NCBI GenBank assembly: GCA_035527275.1
Contig: DATLBA010000139.1
Location: forward strand, 1 to 43,357
From: DATLBA01 sp035527275
GTDB lineage: Bacteria > Planctomycetota > Phycisphaerae > FEN-1346
Direction of reading: 5' to 3'
DNA length: 43,357 bases
The notes beneath the pieces are model-generated. The model was not told the origin of the DNA and did not search any database. It was given only the letters and a program-made list of their open reading frames with translations. The translations under genes and the position numbers were made by a program. Below are positions 33,746 to 41,064 of the stretch, in pieces. Position 1 is the stretch's first letter. Each line of letters begins with the position of its first letter.

Positions 33746-34309
33746 ATGAAAGATGTTTACTCTACAGGCGAAGCCGCAAAAATCTGTCGAGTCAGCCAGC
33801 AAACCATCATCCGCTGTTTCGACGCCGGAAAACTTAAAGGTTTTTACGTGCCGGGCTCCCGCTTCCGCCGAATCCCGCGTGAAAGTCTGATCAAATTCAT
33901 GCAGGAGAACGACATCCCGCTCACAAATCTGGAGTCCGGCAAGAAGAAGGTCCTGGTCGTCGATGACGAGCCGGAACTGGTTGACCTGCTCGTTGACGTG
34001 CTCGAACGCGACGGCCGGTTCGAGGTCAAGACCGCCTCCTGCGGTTACGATGCGGGGCTCCTGACCCAGCAGTTCCGGCCGGACATCATCGTCCTGGACT
34101 ACATGCTCCCCGACATCAACGCAAACGTCGTCTGCAAAACGATCCGAAGCAACCCGGCCCTCAGCGGCTCGCACATCATCATTATCAGCGGCATGGTCGA
34201 GGAAGACAAAGTGCAGGACCTTTACGAACTGGGTGTGGACGCCTTTATGCACAAGCCGTTCCAGATCGACGATCTGGTGGCGAAGATTGCGGAAATCCTT
34301 CAGGTCTAG
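33746..34309 (+). CDS. response regulator with N-terminal excisionase-type HTH and C-terminal REC domain
   Basis: A 187-residue protein. Residues 1-55 are a MerR/excisionase-like helix-turn-helix (YSTGEAAKICRVSQQTIIRCFDAGKL...RRIPRESLIKFM), the DNA-binding form seen in HTH_17 proteins. Residues 67-187 form a receiver domain with the acidic pair Asp73-Asp74, phospho-acceptor Asp118 (IIVLDYMLP) and Lys170 (HKPF). The order HTH-REC is the reverse of ordinary REC-HTH regulators. It is encoded 22 bases before an HDOD-type histidine kinase, its probable partner. Phosphorylation would alter DNA binding; targets are unknown. Confidence 0.9.
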   Translation: MKDVYSTGEAAKICRVSQQTIIRCFDAGKLKGFYVPGSRFRRIPRESLIKFMQENDIPLTNLESGKKKVLVVDDEPELVDLLVDVLERDGRFEVKTASCGYDAGLLTQQFRPDIIVLDYMLPDINANVVCKTIRSNPALSGSHIIIISGMVEEDKVQDLYELGVDAFMHKPFQIDDLVAKIAEILQV

Positions 34310-34331
34310 ACCGCACCGCAGGAAGGGCCCG

Positions 34332-36617
34332 ATGGCCTCCTCGCGCCTTAAACAACGAAAAGTGGAACTCCTCCTCGAACGGATCGAGCATCTGCCGGTT
34401 CCGCCCGGCGTCGCCCGCCACCTGCTCACGCTGACGACCGCCGATCACCTTAACGCCCGCGAAATCCAGCAGGTCGTTGAATCCGACGCCTCCCTGGCCG
34501 CACGCGCCATCCAACTGGCCGCACGCGCCGGTCATCCCCCCGAGGCCCTGACCAGCATCGAGGCCGTCTTCCGCGCCGTCGGGGTGGACGAGATCGCTGC
34601 CGGCCTCCTGAGCGTGAACATCCTCGATGGCGAGACGCAGCGCCGAGGACGCCTCGTCCGTCTCTGGCGGCACAACCTTGCCACCGCCATGGCCGCACAG
34701 GTCATCGCGAGCCGCATCGGCACCGTCCCGCCCGACGACGCGCTTCTCGCTGCTCTTCTTCATGACATCGGCCTCATCGCCTTGCCCTTCCTGATGCCAA
34801 AGGCCTTCAGCCAGGTCCTCGAACGCGTCGAGGCGAGCGGCACAGACGTCCTGGAAGCCGAACGCGACCTCCTCGGCGTCGATCATGCCGTCATCGGCAA
34901 GCGCCTCGCCCAGCGCTGGGGCTTCTCCGAGACGCTTCAGAACGTCATTTGGCTCCACCACCAGCCGAACGTGCCCTCTGCGGGCACGCTGGCCCAGGTG
35001 ACCCACCTGGCCGACCTGATCGCCTGCCAGGAAGGCTTCGCCTACCATCCGTCCCTGCAGATTCGCGACAACACCGCCGAGGTGGCCGAACGCCTCGGCC
35101 TTTCGGGCATCCACGCGGAGCAAATCGGTCAACAGGTCGCTTCGGTCATCGATTTCAACGCCCGGTCGGTCGGCATGGAGGACGAGCCGACGCCGGGCCA
35201 GTTGTATCGTCTTGTCGTCGGCGCGAACAGCCGCCTCGCTTCGCTCTACCATGCCGCAGCCGACCACGGACGCGAACTGCGGGCCCACGCCCGCCGCGCC
35301 GATCTCCTCGTCCACCTGAACAGCCGACTGGCCGCCTGCCGATCCCCTCGCCAGGTCCTCGAAACCGTCGCCGAAACCGTCCGCGAGGCGCTCGGCATGC
35401 GGCTGGTGGTGCCCTATCTCCTCGCACGCCAGTTCGATTACATCGAAGGCGTTCGCTGCACCGAGGAAGGGGGTGTCGAACAGCATTTCCTCTACGAGGT
35501 TTCCCAGAGTGAAACCCTGGAGACGCTCCTGGCGGACCATCCGGCGCCGACGGCCGCCCCAGTCGCACCGATGCGGGCCGAGCGAGTCGAGAGTTGGCTT
35601 TTTGAGCGGGTCGGCGAACAACTCGGGCCGGGCCCCTTCTATACCGTCCCGATGGTTGTGGAGGGCGTCAAGGTCGGGGGCATCGTCTTCGCCTGGAAGG
35701 ACGCTTCGCACGACCCGACGCCGCAGGAAACTGCCGAACTGGTCGCCCTGGCCGGCATGGCGGGCGTCGCCCTCAAGCGCGCCCAGGCCGAGGCCGACCT
35801 GGTCGGCCTCTCCGAAGAACTGGCCGAGGTCAACCGCGAACTGGAGGTGGCTCAGGAGGCGCGTCTCCAGCAGCGCAACGTGGCGTCGCTGAGCGAAATG
35901 GCCGCCGGCGCCGCCCACGAGATTAACAATCCTCTGGCGGTCATCAGCGGCCGCGCTCAACAGTTGGCGGCCAAGGAGAAAGAGGCCGACCGACGCGAAA
36001 TGCTCCAGACCATCATCGACCACACCACCCGCATCAGCGACATCATCGCCGAACTCCATCGCTTTGCCCGCCCCCCGGCGCCCCAGTTTGAAACCGTGGA
36101 TCCGGTAGCGCTGGCCCGGGAGGTCGTCGCCGACTTCCAGGGGAAACTCGGCGACGCGCCGGTGGCACTCTCGGTCGAGGCCCACAAGACCGTGCCGCCG
36201 ATCCGCGTGGACCGGACGCAGGCGGGCGAGGCCCTGCAGGAAGTCCTTCAGAACGCCGTCGAGGCCTGCGCCGAGGGCGGAAACGTCACGGTGATGGTTC
36301 AGCCGCTCGCCGCCGAGCAGGCCGTGCGGTTCGCCATCGTCGATGACGGACCCGGCATGGACCCCCAAATCCGGGCCCGCGCGTTCGACCCGTTCTATTC
36401 CGGTTACGAGGCCGGTCGCCATCGGGGGCTCGGTCTGCCGAGGGCCTTCCGAGCGGTCCAGGCCAACAACGGACAGATGGCGCTGGAATCCCAGCCCGGG
36501 CGCGGCACAACGGTGCGGATTACGTTCCGCGCCGAAGAGCCGCCCGGTCCGAATCCCGATGTCATCGGGACGAAGCGGGAACCTCGCCCGCTCGCCGACG
36601 AGGAGAAAGGAGCATAA
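34332..36617 (+). CDS. cytoplasmic HDOD-GAF sensor histidine kinase
   Basis: A 761-residue protein without membrane segments. Domains in order: HDOD (about 15-215, with LLHDIGLIALPF and WLHHQPN), a GAF-like sensor (about 325-485), coiled coil (485-515), HisKA with phospho-acceptor His529 in AAGAAHEINNPLAVI, and an HATPase_c domain with N box Asn641 (VLQNAVEAC), G1 DDGPGMD (671-677) and G2 GLGLPRAF. The HDOD domain is a non-catalytic relative of HD hydrolases found in signalling proteins. AGGAAGG lies 6 bases before ATG 34332. It probably phosphorylates the HTH-REC protein encoded upstream and perhaps the REC-GAF-HD-GYP protein downstream. The ligand of the GAF domain is unknown. Confidence 0.92.
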   Translation: MASSRLKQRKVELLLERIEHLPVPPGVARHLLTLTTADHLNAREIQQVVESDASLAARAIQLAARAGHPPEALTSIEAVFRAVGVDEIAAGLLSVNILDGETQRRGRLVRLWRHNLATAMAAQVIASRIGTVPPDDALLAALLHDIGLIALPFLMPKAFSQVLERVEASGTDVLEAERDLLGVDHAVIGKRLAQRWGFSETLQNVIWLHHQPNVPSAGTLAQVTHLADLIACQEGFAYHPSLQIRDNTAEVAERLGLSGIHAEQIGQQVASVIDFNARSVGMEDEPTPGQLYRLVVGANSRLASLYHAAADHGRELRAHARRADLLVHLNSRLAACRSPRQVLETVAETVREALGMRLVVPYLLARQFDYIEGVRCTEEGGVEQHFLYEVSQSETLETLLADHPAPTAAPVAPMRAERVESWLFERVGEQLGPGPFYTVPMVVEGVKVGGIVFAWKDASHDPTPQETAELVALAGMAGVALKRAQAEADLVGLSEELAEVNRELEVAQEARLQQRNVASLSEMAAGAAHEINNPLAVISGRAQQLAAKEKEADRREMLQTIIDHTTRISDIIAELHRFARPPAPQFETVDPVALAREVVADFQGKLGDAPVALSVEAHKTVPPIRVDRTQAGEALQEVLQNAVEACAEGGNVTVMVQPLAAEQAVRFAIVDDGPGMDPQIRARAFDPFYSGYEAGRHRGLGLPRAFRAVQANNGQMALESQPGRGTTVRITFRAEEPPGPNPDVIGTKREPRPLADEEKGA

Positions 36618-36670
36618 AGCCAACCGGAGCGACCGGCTTCTCGCCGGGCCGGCCGACCGGATGAAAAATT

Positions 36671-36731
36671 CCACGGTGAGGTGCCAAGCCTCTCCCTTCC
36701 CCCTCGCTCTCGCGGCTAGCCCTCACCGTGG
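36671..36731. repeat. 11-base inverted repeat between kinase and HD-GYP genes
   Basis: CCACGGTGAGG (36671-36681) and CCTCACCGTGG (36721-36731) are perfect inverted repeats around 39 bases that are pyrimidine-rich and poorly structured. A/T-rich sequence flanks both sides. It could form a hairpin in the mRNA leader of the next gene, or be the ends of a very small element. Confidence 0.5.
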
Positions 36732-36834
36732 TTGATAAAAACGGAGGCCGAGCGACCCACAACCGAACGTCGCCCGGTTTCCTTTCGATACAGGACAGGC
36801 TGGAACGAACCCCCCGGAAAGGGGAAACACGACG

Positions 36835-38475
36835 ATGACTACGTCAAGCGCCGAACTGAGTCGGGCGGAACTCGAGGCCCGAATCCTCGTGGTGGACGAC
36901 GAACCGGAAATGGCTTTTCTCGTGGCGGACTCGCTCCGCGAGGCGGACCCGTCGTGGCACGTCGAGAGCGAGACGGACCCCCGCCGCGCCCTGGAGCGCC
37001 TCGGCGATGAACCGTTCGACTGCCTGGTCACCGATCTGGTCATGCCCGAGATCGGCGGCCTGAAGTTGGCCGAAGAAGCCCGGTCGGCCGACGACGAGAT
37101 CGCCCTCATCGCCATCAGCGGACGCGGAACCCTCGACAGCAGCGTCGAAGCCCTCCGCATCGGCTTCGCCGACTTCATCAAGAAGCCGTTCGACCCCGAA
37201 GAGGTCCAGCGCGCCGTTTGCCGCACCCTCCGACGCCGGCGCCAAGATCAGACCATGCGAATGCGCGCCGCCCAGTTCGCCCAGGAAAAGGCCAAGATGG
37301 AAGCCGCTCGGGCCCAACTGACCCAGAAACTCGAAATCGCCAGCCATGACCTCGTCCGGGCCAACAAACGCATGGCCCGCCAGATGGACAAACTGGCGAT
37401 GACCACGGACGTCGCCCGGTCCCTGATGGGTGTCATCGAACTGGAAAACCTTCTCGGACTCTGCGCGGAACTAATCGGCGACCAGATTCCCTGCGAGACG
37501 AGCACGGTGGCCCTCTACGAGGCCGAAGAGGGGGCCGTTGGGCTGATGGTCCGCGCGCGGCCGGCGTCCGACGAACCGCCGGCCCTGTGCTGGCTCCGCA
37601 CACCCATCCGCTCCGGCGTCATGTGCCGCGCCGCCCAAACCCGAAAGAGCGTCCACGTCGAGAAAATCGCCGACAGCGTCCTCATGGACCCGCAGGAAAA
37701 GGACCTCTGGCCGCGCGGCCGGATGCTGGTGGTTCCCGTTCCCTATCGCGGCTACGCCGTCGGGACGGCCGTCCTCCACCGGTCTCCAAACGGACCGGAC
37801 TTCGAGGCGGCCGAAATCAAGCGCGTCTCGGCTCTGGCCGACGTGATGGCCCCGGCAATCCTTACCGCCAAGGTCTATCACCGCCAGCGGTGCGAGATTT
37901 ACACCTCGCTCGAGTCGATTGCGGACGCGGCGGCGGACCGGTTCCCCTATCTGAAGGGACACGCCGGCCGCGTCCTCGCCTACGCCCAGTCGATCGGCGC
38001 TGGCCTCGGCCTCACGCAGGCCGAAACCGGCGCCCTTCAGATTGCCGCCAGGCTTCACGACATCGGGCGGCTCATCATCCCGTGCGAGGCCGTCAACCAT
38101 CCGGGACCGCTGTCCGAAGAGGATTGGGAAATCGTGCGGCAACACCCCGCGGCGGGGGCCGAGTTCCTGGCCCCGCTGGAATTCCTCGGCGACGTCCGCG
38201 ACGTCATCCGCGCCCATCATGAATCCTACGACGGCACAGGCTACCCCGACCGCAAGGCCGGCGAAGAGATCCCCCTCGTCGCACGTGTCATCGCCGTGGC
38301 CGACGCCTTCGACGCCATGACCAGCCCGCGCCCGCACCGCGACGCCATCTCCATCGAGGCGGCCCTGGAACAGATTCGCCAACTGGCAGGCCAACAGTTC
38401 GACCCGCACGTCGCTGAGGCCTTCCTCCGGATTCCCCTCGAACTCCTGCAGGAAATCCAGGAGTCCCGCCGGTAA
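36835..38475 (+). CDS. response regulator REC-GAF-HD-GYP, probable c-di-GMP phosphodiesterase
   Basis: A 546-residue cytoplasmic protein. The receiver (about 15-135) has Asp21-Asp22, phospho-acceptor Asp67 (CLVTDLVMP) and Lys117. A coiled coil (140-190) leads to a GAF domain (about 195-345), then an HD-GYP domain (about 355-525) with intact motifs: LHDIGRL (His408-Asp409), RQHPAAG (His437), His461-His462-Glu463 and YDGTGYP. All metal ligands are present, so it should hydrolyse c-di-GMP, with activity set by phosphorylation and by the GAF ligand. It lies 217 bases after the histidine kinase, with an inverted repeat between. GGAAAGGGG lies before the ATG. Confidence 0.92.
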   Translation: MTTSSAELSRAELEARILVVDDEPEMAFLVADSLREADPSWHVESETDPRRALERLGDEPFDCLVTDLVMPEIGGLKLAEEARSADDEIALIAISGRGTLDSSVEALRIGFADFIKKPFDPEEVQRAVCRTLRRRRQDQTMRMRAAQFAQEKAKMEAARAQLTQKLEIASHDLVRANKRMARQMDKLAMTTDVARSLMGVIELENLLGLCAELIGDQIPCETSTVALYEAEEGAVGLMVRARPASDEPPALCWLRTPIRSGVMCRAAQTRKSVHVEKIADSVLMDPQEKDLWPRGRMLVVPVPYRGYAVGTAVLHRSPNGPDFEAAEIKRVSALADVMAPAILTAKVYHRQRCEIYTSLESIADAAADRFPYLKGHAGRVLAYAQSIGAGLGLTQAETGALQIAARLHDIGRLIIPCEAVNHPGPLSEEDWEIVRQHPAAGAEFLAPLEFLGDVRDVIRAHHESYDGTGYPDRKAGEEIPLVARVIAVADAFDAMTSPRPHRDAISIEAALEQIRQLAGQQFDPHVAEAFLRIPLELLQEIQESRR

Positions 38476-38563
38476 CACACCGCGAAGCCTCGCGGCGCTC
38501 GAACATACGTCGGCAAGGCCCCTGTGCAAGCAACACAGCACGTTTTCGAGGACGCTCCATCGC

Positions 38564-38593
38564 TTGACTTTTGGGCGCCGGATGGCTTATAAC
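38564..38593 (+). promoter_or_regulatory. promoter of the Sua5-phosphatase fusion and rpiB
   Basis: -35 TTGACT (38564-38569), 18-base spacer, -10 TATAAC (38588-38593), with the transcript starting about 55 bases before ATG 38654. Confidence 0.65.
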
Positions 38594-38653
38594 CTCCCGT
38601 CGAGCCGTGACTGGCCGCTGTGCGCTCCTCGCGTCGGGGGACGAAACGATCCG

Positions 38654-39769
38654 ATGAAGACCCGCATCCTGAAAGCCGCCGAGCCGGGCGGCAGCGATGA
38701 AGCCGTCCGCCAGGCCGCCGAAGCCCTGGCCGCCGGCTCGCTCGTCGTGTTCCCCACCGAAACCGTGTACGGCGTCGGCGCCAGTGCTGCCGACCCCAAA
38801 GCCCTCGAAGCGCTCCGGCGCCTGAAGGAACGGCCCGCCGGCAAACCCTTCACGCTCCATCTGGCGGACCCCGAAGAGGCGCCCCGCTACGCCGGTCCTC
38901 TCTCGCCTCTGACCCGGCGCCTGATCCGCAGGGCCTGGCCCGGGCCGTTGGCTCTGGTCGTCCCCGACCGGCGCCAGAGCGCCGGCCCTTCCGGCAGTCC
39001 CATCCAGGAACGCGTTTACTGGCAGGGCACGGTCGGCCTCCGCTGCCCCCGCCACGCCCTCGGCCGCGCCATCCTGCGCGCCGCGGGCGTCCCGGTCGTG
39101 GCCTCAAGCGCCAACCGGGCCGGCGGTCCGCCGCCACGCCACGCCCAAGAGGCGGTCGCCCAACTTGACGGCAGGGTCGCCCTCATCGTGGACGCGGGAC
39201 CGACGCAGTACGCGCGGCCATCGACTGTGGTCCGCATCCACGAGGACGATTCCTATCGTCTCTTGCGCGAAGGGGCGATTACCGCCCGGCGCGTCGAGCG
39301 GCTGGCCCGCACGCGAATCCTCATCATCTGCACGGGAAACCTCTGCCGCAGTCCCATGGCCGTCGGCCTCGTCGCCAAAGCCCTCGCCGAACGATTTGGC
39401 TGCGAGCCGCAGGAAGTGGCGGACCGCGGCATCGAACTCGCCGGCGCGGGAACCGGTGCAACCGATGGCATCCCGGCGAGCGCCAACGCCGTCCAGGCAA
39501 TGGACGAGCGCGGCATCGACATCCGCGACCACCGGAGCCAACCAATGACCGTTGACACGCTCCTCGCCGCCGACTATATTTGGGTCATGACCCGCCACCA
39601 TCTGGAAGCCGTGGGCCGCCTGGCGCCGGAGGTCCGGGAACGGGCCTGTCTGATCGACCCTGAGGGGCGCGACGTGGCCGACCCGTTGGGCGGCGACGTC
39701 GAGACGTATCGGGCCTGTGCCCGACGCATCGAAGAGGCCGTCGTCAGACGCGTGCAGGAGATTGTTTGA
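38654..39769 (+). CDS. fusion of threonylcarbamoyl-AMP synthase (Sua5/TsaC) and low-molecular-weight protein phosphatase
   Basis: A 371-residue two-domain protein. Residues 1-205 are a YrdC/Sua5/TsaC domain (VVFPTETVYGVGASA, RRLKERPAGKPF, VASSANRAGG), which makes threonylcarbamoyl-AMP for the tRNA t6A modification. Residues 221-371 are an LMW phosphatase with the P-loop CTGNLCRS (Cys226, Arg232) and the DPLGGDVETY loop. B. subtilis has these activities in neighbouring genes (ywlC, ywlE) followed by rpiB; here they are fused and rpiB follows too. YwlE, an arginine phosphatase, has Thr where this protein has Leu230, a residue more like tyrosine phosphatases. The stop overlaps the rpiB ATG by one base (TGATG). 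Start ATG 38654 was chosen as the family start; the frame opens earlier, inside the promoter. Confidence 0.92.
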   Translation: MKTRILKAAEPGGSDEAVRQAAEALAAGSLVVFPTETVYGVGASAADPKALEALRRLKERPAGKPFTLHLADPEEAPRYAGPLSPLTRRLIRRAWPGPLALVVPDRRQSAGPSGSPIQERVYWQGTVGLRCPRHALGRAILRAAGVPVVASSANRAGGPPPRHAQEAVAQLDGRVALIVDAGPTQYARPSTVVRIHEDDSYRLLREGAITARRVERLARTRILIICTGNLCRSPMAVGLVAKALAERFGCEPQEVADRGIELAGAGTGATDGIPASANAVQAMDERGIDIRDHRSQPMTVDTLLAADYIWVMTRHHLEAVGRLAPEVRERACLIDPEGRDVADPLGGDVETYRACARRIEEAVVRRVQEIV

Positions 39770-40275
39770 TGAAGATTTCGCTCGGAAGCGACCATCGCGG
39801 GTTCTACACCAAGGAACGCATCAAAGGCCTTCTGGCCGACATGCAGCACGAAGTGATCGACTACGGCGCGGACTCCGACGCCTCGAGCGACTACCCGGAC
39901 TATGCCATTCCCGCCTGCCTCAGTGTGGCGCGCGGTGAAACGGAACGAGGCATCCTGCTCTGCGGGACAGGGATCGGAACGACCATCGTAGCCAACAAGA
40001 TCGCTGGGATACGGGCGGCGCTCTGCCACGACGAACTGACCGCCGACATGAGCCGCCGACACAACGACGCCAACGTCCTCTGTTTGCCGGCCGACCTCAT
40101 CGGAGACGAACTCATCCGCCGCATGATCGAGGCCTGGCTCAACGCGCCGTTCGAGGGAGGTCGCCACGCCCGACGCGTCAAGAAGGTCATGGAAGCGGAG
40201 CGGTTTCTCTCCAAAGAGGCCGTCGAGGCGGAAACGCTCCCGCCCCCCAAAAAACCGCGCAAGACCAAACCATAA
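39769..40275 (+). CDS. rpiB: ribose-5-phosphate isomerase B
   Basis: RpiB interconverts ribose 5-phosphate and ribulose 5-phosphate in the pentose phosphate pathway. Family signatures are complete: SLGSDHRGFYTKE at the start, GILLCGTGIG with catalytic Cys65, and RRHNDANVLCLPAD with His98. At 168 residues it is longer than the usual about 150; the tail (KPRKTKP) is basic and lysine/proline-rich. The ATG at 39769 overlaps the stop of the Sua5-phosphatase gene, so translation is coupled. The gene converges with trkA, whose stop is only 5 bases away, and I see no terminator between them. Confidence 0.95.
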   Translation: MKISLGSDHRGFYTKERIKGLLADMQHEVIDYGADSDASSDYPDYAIPACLSVARGETERGILLCGTGIGTTIVANKIAGIRAALCHDELTADMSRRHNDANVLCLPADLIGDELIRRMIEAWLNAPFEGGRHARRVKKVMEAERFLSKEAVEAETLPPPKKPRKTKP

Positions 40276-40280
40276 TCCGT

Positions 40281-40964
40281 TCAGGTCGGAAGGGCCGACA
40301 GGCTCTCCGTCGTGCCCACCAGGACGAGAACGTCTCCCTCCCGAATCTTCGTGTGAGGCATCGGCAGGTCCAGAACCTGCTGTTCGACGATTTCCTCCCC
40401 GCCCTTGCCCTGGCTCTTAACGGGGCGATTAATCGCCACGAGGTTCACCTCATACTTCTTCCGCAGGTCAATTTCGCCGAGCGTCCGATCGTGCCAGGCA
40501 ACCGGGGCGCGAATCTGAACCAAACTGTGCCCCTCGGACAACTCCAGCTGGTCCACAATGTTCGGGTTCGCCAACTGATTGGCCAGCCGGACCGCCATCT
40601 CCTCCTCCGGAAAGATCACCCGGTCGGCGCCGATGCGGTCGAGGATTCGACGTTGCATATCGGTCGAGGCGCGGCTGATGACCTGCTTCACACCGCCGGC
40701 CTTCAACGTGGCCGTCGCCAGGGCGTTCGCCTCAAAATCTTCTCCGATCGCCACAATCGCCGTGTCCACCTTCTCGACACCCTGCCGCCTCAACGACTCA
40801 GGGTCCGTCGCGTCCAGACAAACCGCCAGGGCCACCTCGTCGCGGATCTGCTCCACGAGTTCCTCGCGCGTATCGACCGCAATGACCTCGTGCCCGGCCT
40901 CCGTCAGCGCCCGCGCCAGCCGCCGACCGAACCGGCCCAGCCCGATCACCATGAACAGTTCCAT
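40281..40964 (-). CDS. TrkA/KtrA, regulatory subunit of a potassium uptake system
   Basis: A 227-residue cytoplasmic RCK protein. The N-terminal Rossmann domain has the nucleotide-binding loop MVIGLGRFGRRLARAL and the acidic residue in AVDTREEL; the C-terminal TrkA_C domain starts near 140 (LSEGHSLVQIRAPV). It would gate the membrane channel encoded immediately upstream by binding ATP/ADP or NAD(H). AAGGAGG lies 8 bases before the ATG. It is separated by 100 bases from the trkH/ktrB stop. It contains one RCK unit, as in KtrA, rather than the doubled form of E. coli TrkA. Confidence 0.93.
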   Translation of the reverse strand: MELFMVIGLGRFGRRLARALTEAGHEVIAVDTREELVEQIRDEVALAVCLDATDPESLRRQGVEKVDTAIVAIGEDFEANALATATLKAGGVKQVISRASTDMQRRILDRIGADRVIFPEEEMAVRLANQLANPNIVDQLELSEGHSLVQIRAPVAWHDRTLGEIDLRKKYEVNLVAINRPVKSQGKGGEEIVEQQVLDLPMPHTKIREGDVLVLVGTTESLSALPT

Positions 40965-41064
40965 ACACCGTCCTCCTTGCGCGCCGCCCGGAAGCCGAAA
41001 CCCATTATGCCCTCACGCCCCGGCGCGCGGCAACCCTAATGTGGCGTTCGCCCATGCCCGGCCG

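Noticed and set aside
34245..36674. 809-codon antisense frame opposite the HDOD histidine kinase
   Set aside because: Same explanation: a shadow of a gene with clear HDOD, HisKA and HATPase domains.
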